Shown: positions 23,571-31,036 of the stretch, in pieces | How the letters are laid out: every line of letters begins with the position of its first letter | How positions within the stretch are numbered: position 1 is the first letter of the stretch | Origin: Bacteroidia bacterium | GTDB taxonomy: Bacteria > Bacteroidota > Bacteroidia > B-17B0 > Aurantibacillaceae | DNA length: 36,701 nucleotides | NCBI GenBank assembly: GCA_026415195.1 | Contig: JAOAHO010000029.1 | Coordinates: 1 to 36,701, forward strand | Direction: 5' to 3' | Notes under the pieces: generated by a model | Told to the model about the DNA's origin: nothing | Databases searched by the model: none | What the model saw: the letters and a program-made list of their open reading frames with translations, nothing else | Program-made: the position numbers and the translations under genes

Positions 23571-26480
23571 TTGGAAGCACGATTTTTAAAAATCTTTTTT
23601 TTTAATTTTTTAATTCTTCTTGCTTTCGGACAGGAAAAAGCCATATTTCATACCCCTCATACCGAACGTTGGGCCGACTCGGTTTTGAACACCCTCAGTA
23701 CTCGTGAAAAATTTGCTCAATTGCTCATGATTCCGGCATACAGCAACAAAGACATTAAGCATACGCGCGAAGTGGCAGATGCCATAAGAAAAGAAAAAAT
23801 CGGGGGAATTATATGGATGCAAGGCGGCCCGGTAAGGCAATTAAAGTGGATTAATTATTTTAATTCCATTTCCGGAGTTCCATTGCTTCACGCCATAGAC
23901 GGAGAATGGGGCCTGAGCATGCGCCTCGACAGCACCCTTCGGTTTCCGAAAGCCATGGTGCTGGGCGCCATTCAGAACGACAGCCTGATCTATCAGATGG
24001 GGAAATACATGGCCATGGAGTGTAAAAAAACAGGAATCCATTTGAACTTTACACCGGTGGCCGACATTAACAATAATCCGCAAAATCCCGTCATCGGACT
24101 CAGGAGCTTTGGAGAAGATAAAATTCAGGTGGTGAATAAAGCTTCCCTAATTCTGCGGGGCATGCAGGATCAGGGTGTGCTTGCCTGCATCAAGCATTTT
24201 CCGGGCCATGGGGATACCGACACCGACTCGCATCTCGACCTTCCCCTCATTCCCCATGATAAAAAACGCCTCGACTCTCTGGAACTTTTTACCTTTCGTG
24301 AATTGATAAAATTCAGCCCTGCTTCAGTAATGGTAGGTCATCTTTTCGTTCCAGCCCTCGACAGTTCGAAAAACACTCCGGCTTCTGTTTCAAAAAAAAT
24401 TGTAGAAGGAATCCTGGTGAAAGAAATGTCATTCAAGGGTTTAATCATTACCGATGCCATCAACATGAAAGGGCTGGCAAAATTTCACCCGCCCGGAAGA
24501 GCGGAAGTGTTGGCCTTCAAAGCAGGCAACGATATTTTGCTTTTTTGTGAAAATCCCACGCGGGCCATTGATAGCTTGGAACGCGCTTTAGCCGGTGGTG
24601 AAATTACTATTGAAATGCTGAACCTGAAATGTAAAAAGGTTTTGATGGCAAAAGCATACGCAAGAAAATTTGTGCGCGATACCATACCCACGTTAAACCT
24701 TCATAAAGATTTAAACGGAAAAGAAATATCTGATTTCATCCAACAATTAAACAATCAGGCCCTGACCTTGCTTAAGCAAAGCCGCACCTTACCTTTAAAA
24801 CAAAAAAAAATTTGCTTGGTATCGCTTACCAAAACAAGAGAGGAAAAAAACACCTTACAATCAACACTGGCCCGCTATGCCGATGTACAGCATATAAATA
24901 TCCTTTACAAGTCCGACAGAAATTACGCATTTGAAAAAATCGGCAAACCTGATACCGGTACTTGTTACGTGTTTATCATATCGGAATTAGGAAATAGTCC
25001 GAAAAATCATTTCGGTATAAGCGATGTCGGATTAAAACTCCTTGACACTTTGATAAAAGTTTATAAGCCCATAGTGTTCCTTAACGGTAGCCCTTATTTT
25101 CTGAATTCCCTGAACACAGAAATTATTCCGGATTTATTTATCGGTTACGAAAACACGGCTTACATGCAAAAGGCAGAAGCGCTGGCTTTGATGGGCAACA
25201 TTGGCATTGCCGGAAAATTACCGGTAAGCACCCGTGTGTTTAAATCAGGTGAAGGAATTATTACTTCTATGAATAGGCAGGTAAATGAAAAAAATATTTT
25301 TTATAAAATTGACAGCATTGTTAATCATGCCATCAGTGAGCGGGCTTTTCCCGGATGCCAGGTCCTGGCCATTCACAAAGGAAAAAAAATATTTTCCAAA
25401 TCCTACGGCGCCGCCACCTATGAAGAAAATGCACCTCGCATTCACAATGATATGGCTTATGACCTTGCCAGTTTGACCAAAATCCTTTCTACTGCCGCCT
25501 GCCTGATGGTGCTGGAAAAACAAAAAAGGTTCTCGGTGGAAGGAAAAACGCTGGGTGATTATTTACCGGAACTCAAAGGTACGGGAAAAGATACCTTGCC
25601 GCTTAAAATGGTATTGGCACATCGGGCAGGGTTACAAGCATGGATTCCGTTCTACCTCAGAACACTGAAGAAAAAAACACATCAATACAAACCGGGATAT
25701 TACTCAAAAAAAATGAATAACAAATATTCCGTTCGCGTTGCTAAAAACCTGTTTACGATTCCTTCAATGAAAGACAGTATTTACCAGAGGATTAATGAAA
25801 GCAAACCGGAGGAATACGGGAAATATTTATACAGTGATTTGGGATATTATTACCTCAAAGAAATAATAGAACGAATCACAGGAAAAAGCTTAAAAGATTT
25901 CAGTGACAGTATTTTCCGGGAATGCGGCGTAACATTGTGTTACTTGCCTTACAGAAAATTCAGTATGAGCTTTATAGTGCCAACAGAAGAAGATAAGATT
26001 TTCCGAAAGCAATTGGTGCACGGGTTTGTGCATGATCCGGGGGCAGCGCTTTTGGGAGGAGTGGCAGGGCATGCAGGGCTGTTCGGTAAAGCCGAAGATG
26101 TCGGTAGAATGATGCAAATCTTCATGAATTACGGTAAAACGCCCGAAGGAAAAGTAATTTTTGATTCAACCATCGTAAGAAAATATACTTCCTATGCTTT
26201 TCCGGAAGTATGCCGGCGCGGCCTATGCTTCGACAAACCCGAACCCGACCCTGCAAAAAACAACCCCGTACACTCGCTATGTTCGCCTTCCAGCTTTGGG
26301 CACAGCGGATTCACAGGCACTTTTGCCTGGGCCGACCCTGAAAATGAACTGGTATTTGTATTCCTAAGCAACCGTGTGCATCCCTCCGCGGAAAACGACA
26401 AAATAAATAAAATACACATTCGCGGAAAATTACATCGGGAATTTTATGAACTTGTAAAAAAATATGAACTTCATCAATAA
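23571..26480 (+). CDS. Glycoside hydrolase family 3 fused to a serine beta-lactamase-fold domain
   Basis: A 969-residue exported protein. After a signal peptide (core FFFNFLILLAFG), residues ~30-560 are GH3: KHFPGHGDTDTDSH at 208-221 and the nucleophile Asp295 in LIITDAINMKG, the pattern of NagZ-like beta-N-acetylhexosaminidases. Residues ~575-969 are a class C/esterase-like beta-lactamase fold with Ser634-x-x-Lys637 (ASLTK), Tyr754 in YSDLG and HSG at 911-913. The fusion is a known Bacteroidota architecture, probably for peptidoglycan recycling. The start is uncertain: TTG 23571 is in frame, while the nearest ATG (23567) is one base out and would join the frame if the nine-T run at 23595-23603 were one base shorter. 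Confidence 0.88.
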   Translation: MEARFLKIFFFNFLILLAFGQEKAIFHTPHTERWADSVLNTLSTREKFAQLLMIPAYSNKDIKHTREVADAIRKEKIGGIIWMQGGPVRQLKWINYFNSISGVPLLHAIDGEWGLSMRLDSTLRFPKAMVLGAIQNDSLIYQMGKYMAMECKKTGIHLNFTPVADINNNPQNPVIGLRSFGEDKIQVVNKASLILRGMQDQGVLACIKHFPGHGDTDTDSHLDLPLIPHDKKRLDSLELFTFRELIKFSPASVMVGHLFVPALDSSKNTPASVSKKIVEGILVKEMSFKGLIITDAINMKGLAKFHPPGRAEVLAFKAGNDILLFCENPTRAIDSLERALAGGEITIEMLNLKCKKVLMAKAYARKFVRDTIPTLNLHKDLNGKEISDFIQQLNNQALTLLKQSRTLPLKQKKICLVSLTKTREEKNTLQSTLARYADVQHINILYKSDRNYAFEKIGKPDTGTCYVFIISELGNSPKNHFGISDVGLKLLDTLIKVYKPIVFLNGSPYFLNSLNTEIIPDLFIGYENTAYMQKAEALALMGNIGIAGKLPVSTRVFKSGEGIITSMNRQVNEKNIFYKIDSIVNHAISERAFPGCQVLAIHKGKKIFSKSYGAATYEENAPRIHNDMAYDLASLTKILSTAACLMVLEKQKRFSVEGKTLGDYLPELKGTGKDTLPLKMVLAHRAGLQAWIPFYLRTLKKKTHQYKPGYYSKKMNNKYSVRVAKNLFTIPSMKDSIYQRINESKPEEYGKYLYSDLGYYYLKEIIERITGKSLKDFSDSIFRECGVTLCYLPYRKFSMSFIVPTEEDKIFRKQLVHGFVHDPGAALLGGVAGHAGLFGKAEDVGRMMQIFMNYGKTPEGKVIFDSTIVRKYTSYAFPEVCRRGLCFDKPEPDPAKNNPVHSLCSPSSFGHSGFTGTFAWADPENELVFVFLSNRVHPSAENDKINKIHIRGKLHREFYELVKKYELHQ

Positions 26481-26498
26481 GAAAAACTTATTTTACCG

Positions 26499-26506
26499 TA
26501 ATTTTG
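26499..26506 (+). promoter_or_regulatory. Promoter -7 element before the copper-associated cluster
   Basis: TAATTTTG matches TAnnTTTG exactly and ends 10 bases before ATG 26517. It lies in the short gap after the GH3 gene. No TTTG is visible 19-21 bases upstream. Confidence 0.4.
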
Positions 26507-26516
26507 CCTAACCTCA

Positions 26517-26939
26517 ATGTCTCTGGCAAAAAAACGTTTCTTGCGATTTACTTCCATCATTTTAATAGTGATTTATTGTTCTCAATTATGCCTTAAAGGA
26601 GCTACTTTTTTCTATTACTTAAAAAACAAAGATTTTATTTCCAAAAACCTCTGCATAAATAAGAAAAAGCCCCGTACCTGTTGTAAAGGATCATGCCGAT
26701 TGAACGATTGGATGAAAAAAACCGATGATGTACCGATGGAAAAAAAATCATCATCCGTTCCTTCTTCCCTTAATTCAAAAACCGAATCGTTTGCCTTGCC
26801 ATTGAATGGTTTGGGGATTCTTAATCTTTTTGCAACCGATACTTGTCATTTTTTTAATTTTTCATGTTCTTTACTTAAAGGTTTCCTTTCTAAGCTTTTC
26901 AAACCACCCGATTTTGATTATTTAATACTTAATTTTTAA
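26517..26939 (+). CDS. Small Cys-rich membrane-associated protein of copper clusters
   Basis: A 140-residue protein with one N-terminal hydrophobic helix (~11-28), then FYYLKNKDFISKNLCINKKK and PRTCCKGSCRLNDWMKK. Cysteines fall at 46, 55, 56 and 60. I recognise this layout (tyrosine pair, 'I-K-x-LC-x-N', 'C-x-G-x-C') from small unnamed Bacteroidota proteins that sit beside copper uptake or resistance genes. The Lys/Ser-rich middle and the hydrophobic C-terminus show nothing more. It is followed after 89 bases by an MbnP-type lipoprotein, which supports a metal-related role. The function has not been defined, to my knowledge. Confidence 0.68.
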   Translation: MSLAKKRFLRFTSIILIVIYCSQLCLKGATFFYYLKNKDFISKNLCINKKKPRTCCKGSCRLNDWMKKTDDVPMEKKSSSVPSSLNSKTESFALPLNGLGILNLFATDTCHFFNFSCSLLKGFLSKLFKPPDFDYLILNF

Positions 26940-26962
26940 TTTTTTCATAATTAAATCTCTTC

Positions 26963-26993
26963 TGCCCGGCAGCATGGGCATCATTGTTGCTGC
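26963..26993 (+). ncRNA. Possible H-type RNA pseudoknot upstream of the MbnP-type gene
   Basis: Two stems interlock. Stem 1 pairs TGCCC (26963-26967) with GGGCA (26976-26980). Stem 2 pairs GCAGCA (26969-26974) with TGCTGC (26988-26993). Loops are 1, 1 and 7 bases. One base to cross a 6-bp stem in the deep groove and seven to cross a 5-bp stem are geometrically standard for H-type pseudoknots. The structure ends 35 bases before ATG 27029. No known riboswitch class is recognised. It could also be chance pairing. Confidence 0.35.
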
Positions 26994-27028
26994 TTAAAAT
27001 TTATTAACCATAAAAAAATAAAAAACAT

Positions 27029-27817
27029 ATGAAAAAAAATATTTTAAAATACATGTGCGCTGTTTTGTTGTTGGCAACCGCATGTAAAAAAGATCCAAAA
27101 GACAATCACAACCATGACAATAATAACAACAACAATAATCCTCCGGCCACGGGAAAAATAGTTATGGAATTTGACGCCGTGATGAACGGCCAGGCCTTTC
27201 AATTTGACACGATGAAATATGCCAACTCCTTGGGGCAGGGCTTTAAGCTGGGAGTTTTTAAACATTATGTAAGCAATGTAAAGCTTACCAAAACCGACAA
27301 CTCCTTGGTGGAACTGCCCGAGACCTATTTTATTGTGGATTATAAGGCAAACGGTGGCAATAAAATCACATTGGAGAATGTCCCATCCGGGGCATACAAA
27401 TCTGCGTCGTTCATGTTAGGCGTCGACTCGGCCCGAAATGTCTCGGGAGCCCAAACCGGAGCCCTTTCCCCCTCCAACGGCATGTTCTGGAGTTGGAATA
27501 CAGGATATATTTTCCTTAAAGCGGAAGGCCATTCTTCGGTGTCTTCTTCTCCCGACAAATCAATCGTGTATCATATAGGCGGTTTTTCGGGTGCGAACAA
27601 AGCCCAGCGTATCATAACCCTTCCCTTCGGCAATCATGCAGCCAATGTCGGCACTTCCACACCTACAATTCATATCCTTTGCAGGGTGGACTCCCTTTTC
27701 AGTTCCGTGCACGACATCAACTTTTCCACCATGCCCAAAGTCCATATGCCGGGAGCCAACTCCAAAAAAATTGCCGACAATTACGCCACTATGTTTTTCT
27801 TTGATCACATCCACTGA
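27029..27817 (+). CDS. MbnP family copper-associated lipoprotein
   Basis: A 262-residue lipoprotein: lipobox LATAC (Cys19), a low-complexity His/Asn spacer (NHNHDNNNNNNNPP), then an MbnP-type beta domain. Family marks are the LGVFKHYVSNVKLTKTDNS stretch near 74, YFIVDYKANGG, the ASFMLGVDSARNVSGAQTG segment and GMFWSWNTGYIFLKAEGHSS at 151-170. Known MbnP proteins bind copper and are modified by a diheme enzyme, MbnH, which converts a Trp to kynurenine; the FWSW tryptophans are natural candidates, but no MbnH gene is next to this one. Cell envelope location is expected. A clear terminator follows the stop at 27834-27862. Confidence 0.85.
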   Translation: MKKNILKYMCAVLLLATACKKDPKDNHNHDNNNNNNNPPATGKIVMEFDAVMNGQAFQFDTMKYANSLGQGFKLGVFKHYVSNVKLTKTDNSLVELPETYFIVDYKANGGNKITLENVPSGAYKSASFMLGVDSARNVSGAQTGALSPSNGMFWSWNTGYIFLKAEGHSSVSSSPDKSIVYHIGGFSGANKAQRIITLPFGNHAANVGTSTPTIHILCRVDSLFSSVHDINFSTMPKVHMPGANSKKIADNYATMFFFDHIH

Positions 27818-27833
27818 TTTTTTTATTCCAAAC

Positions 27834-27862
27834 GGAGGGGCATGAACGGCCCCTTCTTTTTT
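27834..27862 (+). terminator. Rho-independent terminator after the MbnP-type gene
   Basis: GGAGGGGC (27834-27841) and GCCCCTTC (27849-27856) form an eight-base stem (one G-T pair) with a seven-base loop, followed directly by six T residues. It lies between the stop at 27817 and the next ATG at 27871, so that gene either depends on read-through or has a promoter inside this short gap, which I do not see. Confidence 0.8.
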
Positions 27863-27870
27863 ATGTCGGT

Positions 27871-28833
27871 ATGAAAATTTTCTGGAACTTATTGCTTTTT
27901 TGGAGCACCTTATTCACATCATTTGCCTGTGATGTGTGCGGTTGCTTTATGGGAATTATTCCGTTCGAAACTTTTCATCAAATTTCCTTACTGCATCGAT
28001 ACAGGGTATTTAACGGATACAGGGAACATCATCGTAAATTTAGCTTTTTTCCCGGTGGTGCCTATAAAATTGCACACGGTGGCCATAATCACGGCCCCGA
28101 CAGTATGATTACATATTCTTCGCACGATTTTGAAAGCTTTAAAATTTTTGAACTGAGGGCGCGTGTGTTTGCGTTGCCGCGCCTTGAAATCAACGGATTA
28201 CTGCCGTTCAGCCAAATCAAATCAAAAACCGACACCGTTCAAACCTCCCATTTCGGGTTGTCGGATCCATCCGTATTTTTTATGTATCATATTATAACCC
28301 CAAAGCCCGAAAAAAAATTTCATTTCCGTTGGATGGCCGGCATGGGAATTAAAATACCCTCAGGGAATTATTATGCCAAAGATAATTTGGGAAATAGATA
28401 TCCGCTTTTGTTGCAACCCGGAACGGGAAGCGTTGATGTTTTTTTTATTCAAACTTTTTTGACGGAATACCGGAATGCGGGAGTTCAAGCCACGGTTAAT
28501 TACAAAATCAACGGCAAGAATTATTACAATGAAAAATTAGGAAACAGCTTTACCATACACCATTCTTTGTTTTATAAGATTAACTACAAAGCCATAAAAT
28601 TCATGCCTTCACTGGCGGGTTATTATGAATACACGCCGGGTTTATATATTAACGGAAAACACGAGAAAGGGACCTCCATGAATGAATGGATGCTTGGGCC
28701 GGGTTTTGATTTATTCTATCGAAAGTTTGGCTTTCATTTTCAATTTCAAAAAACTCTATTACAACATCATGAAACAGGGAAATTGTTATCAATGGGGAGA
28801 TTTATGGCAGGTATTAGTTACAGCTTTAAATAA
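27871..28833 (+). CDS. Putative outer-membrane beta-barrel with CDVCGC motif
   Basis: A 320-residue exported protein. A signal peptide ends at about residue 19 and is followed at once by CDVCGCFMG (Cys20, Cys23, Cys25), then a His-rich patch (HGGHNHG, His69/72/74). The rest consists of alternating amphipathic strands with Tyr/Phe-rich ends (for example FHFRWMAGMGIKIPSGNYY and MNEWMLGPGFDLFYRKFGF) and ends with SMGRFMAGISYSF, as in outer-membrane beta-barrels. Proteins with this CxxCxC opening are found beside MbnP-type genes in Bacteroidota, sometimes annotated as transporter family. A role in metal (copper) passage is inference. Its stop is two bases from the convergent GH16 gene's stop. Confidence 0.72.
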   Translation: MKIFWNLLLFWSTLFTSFACDVCGCFMGIIPFETFHQISLLHRYRVFNGYREHHRKFSFFPGGAYKIAHGGHNHGPDSMITYSSHDFESFKIFELRARVFALPRLEINGLLPFSQIKSKTDTVQTSHFGLSDPSVFFMYHIITPKPEKKFHFRWMAGMGIKIPSGNYYAKDNLGNRYPLLLQPGTGSVDVFFIQTFLTEYRNAGVQATVNYKINGKNYYNEKLGNSFTIHHSLFYKINYKAIKFMPSLAGYYEYTPGLYINGKHEKGTSMNEWMLGPGFDLFYRKFGFHFQFQKTLLQHHETGKLLSMGRFMAGISYSFK

Positions 28834-28835
28834 TT

Positions 28836-30854
28836 TTATTCCACCGTCAGTTCGTAAATTATGCATTTCAGGTTTTGCGACGGACAAGGAATGGCATTCT
28901 GTTTATATGGCGCAGTGGGCCACCAATCCTGGTGATGCCATTCCTGCGTAATAATCGGGAACATTTGATTGTCGGGAATGGAAGTGAAATGATCATTCAT
29001 GACACAAATGGTACGGAGTTTGTTTTTTTCAGGCCCGATTCTCCAAAAAATTTTATCGGGCAGCCATTCGATTTGAAAATAATAATATTCTTTTGAAAAA
29101 ATTTCATCATGGTCCACGGGTATCTTTGATGTAACAGCCTTATACCATGGGTTCCAACGATGAGCAACAAAATTCGTTCCCCCGATATTCCATTCCTTTG
29201 CACCCCAAAAAAATTCCGGCGGATCCATACAAGCCATATCCCAATTGGTACAGCAAACCATGATTTCATTTTCCTTATCATTCCCCTTATCGGGAACTTG
29301 TTTGCCGGGATATGAAGTGGGAGGCCAATATTTTGACTCTTTTAGAATTTCAAAATCAATCTCCGAATAACTTAATTGTTTTACGGATTTCCGGAAAGAA
29401 CTTTCCTCATCGGGCTCCGACTTGGGAATATATCCCTTACCACAACAACATTCTCTTCTGTTATTAAAATAAATATTTTCAGGAGATAATAACCAGAATG
29501 CCAAAGTCAGACCATTCCATATGCGGTGTTTGTTTAAGATGGGGCTGAACTTGATTTTTGCGGTCCATTTACCGTAAGTAAATCCTATCCTGCCCATCAG
29601 GCCGACATTTTGTTTTTGCGGTTTATACTTAGCTGATCCGGGATTATACATTACCCAGCCATTGATTGAGTCATCGGTTCCGACTGTCTGACAAGGTAAA
29701 CAAGTATTGGATGCATTGATTCTGGATTTTATTTTTTGGGCTTTTCGAAGATTTCGCTTGTAATCTTCAGGTGTAAATGAACTGTCAAGGGTGTTTTCAA
29801 TATCGGAAATATTATGAATGGGAAATTGCGGGTTCAAATAATGCAAATATTGAACAAAATGGGCTTTCCTGTACTGTTCTTCAGACGCGTTACACTGCCT
29901 GCTCCAAAATTGCTTGCCGAAATCCTTGAAAACGGTCGTATCAATAAAAATTCCCGTTTTCGGATCATATTTTGCCCATACCCTTATTTTTGGTTTAATG
30001 GAATGAACCAAAACATCTTTATCCTTATTTTTTTTCCAAAAATAAAAAATATTTTCATATTTTCCATTCTTATTTTTAACTCCCAGATTTTTGCTTTCTT
30101 CCGGATAATTTCTTAAAATTTGTTTTGGCATTACCACCAGAATCATTTCATAAATCCCCATTCTCGGATTTCTGCGTTCCCTTCTGTTCATGACGGATTC
30201 TTTATCCGTATTATAATTAATATCCCATAAGGCGTCGAGGAATAGTTGTCTTTGAATGCTTCTTCTTTCTTTTCTTGCTTTTACTTTTACCTGTTCATAC
30301 CATTCTTTGATGCTTTTAATTTTTTGAATGGTTTTTTCAATTTCAACATGACCGGGACTTATATATAAGTTTTTTTTGCCATAATAAATTCTTTCATTTC
30401 TGGGATTACCGACGATTTTAAAACTATCGGTCACTTCCGTTTTTTCTGACGAAACATATATTTCCTTAAAGACCGTGGTAGTATCGGTATTTATTCCTCC
30501 ATAAAAATTTTCACCGGTTTTATCTTCAAATCCTACCTCAGGCCAGGCATAAGAGGAGTTGTGCCAGATCAGCGCATAACATATGGTATCGGGTTTGGGG
30601 GACCTAATTTCAAAAGAAAACACAAACTTGCCGCCTTTTACCTGATTTTCCGAAGGAATTTCAATCCCTTTTACCGCAGCATAGCTTAAATCTGCTTCCC
30701 ATTCCATTAACGTATCGTTTTCTGATTTGCCTGTATTCAAAAATAATTTAATGTTTTGAACGGACAGGTATTTAGGTTTCCGGCAATCAACAAATAAAAA
30801 AAACAATAACGAAAAAAATGCGGCGATGATAATTTTATTTCTTAAAACCATCAT
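28836..30854 (-). CDS. Exported GH16-like glycoside hydrolase with long N-terminal region
   Basis: A 672-residue protein from ATG 30854 (a GTG at 30899 would add 15 residues). A hydrophobic N-terminus ends with FLFVDCRK, which may be a lipoprotein signal, although Asp before Cys is not standard. Residues ~35-385 contain no domain I recognise; part of it is charged and helical. The C-terminal ~260 residues look like a GH16 jelly roll: the catalytic motif YSEIDFEILK (Glu498, Asp500, Glu502), then YYYFQIEWLPDKIFWRIGPE, the standard strand after the active site. Also odd are CCC in RRECCCGKGY and a CLPC pair. It probably cleaves beta-glucans or galactans outside the cell; the substrate is unknown. 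Confidence 0.75.
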   Translation of the reverse strand: MMVLRNKIIIAAFFSLLFFLFVDCRKPKYLSVQNIKLFLNTGKSENDTLMEWEADLSYAAVKGIEIPSENQVKGGKFVFSFEIRSPKPDTICYALIWHNSSYAWPEVGFEDKTGENFYGGINTDTTTVFKEIYVSSEKTEVTDSFKIVGNPRNERIYYGKKNLYISPGHVEIEKTIQKIKSIKEWYEQVKVKARKERRSIQRQLFLDALWDINYNTDKESVMNRRERRNPRMGIYEMILVVMPKQILRNYPEESKNLGVKNKNGKYENIFYFWKKNKDKDVLVHSIKPKIRVWAKYDPKTGIFIDTTVFKDFGKQFWSRQCNASEEQYRKAHFVQYLHYLNPQFPIHNISDIENTLDSSFTPEDYKRNLRKAQKIKSRINASNTCLPCQTVGTDDSINGWVMYNPGSAKYKPQKQNVGLMGRIGFTYGKWTAKIKFSPILNKHRIWNGLTLAFWLLSPENIYFNNRRECCCGKGYIPKSEPDEESSFRKSVKQLSYSEIDFEILKESKYWPPTSYPGKQVPDKGNDKENEIMVCCTNWDMACMDPPEFFWGAKEWNIGGTNFVAHRWNPWYKAVTSKIPVDHDEIFSKEYYYFQIEWLPDKIFWRIGPEKNKLRTICVMNDHFTSIPDNQMFPIITQEWHHQDWWPTAPYKQNAIPCPSQNLKCIIYELTVE

Positions 30855-30857
30855 GTA

Positions 30858-30865
30858 CAATGTTA
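30858..30865 (-). promoter_or_regulatory. Putative -7 element of the GH16-like gene
   Basis: The minus strand reads TAACATTG, one mismatch from TAnnTTTG, three bases before ATG 30854. No good -33 box is seen. Confidence 0.3.
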
Positions 30866-31036
30866 CATAAAATTTGATTAAACGACAGATAAAAACCACT
30901 TGACAATTTGTATGGGATAAATGAGATATCTTTACTGTAAATCCCTGTTCATAATTTCATTTATATGCACCTTCCTTAATTTACTTCGTATTAACAAAAT
31001 TAATTTTTGCGTATTATTGCAAACCATAACATTTTA

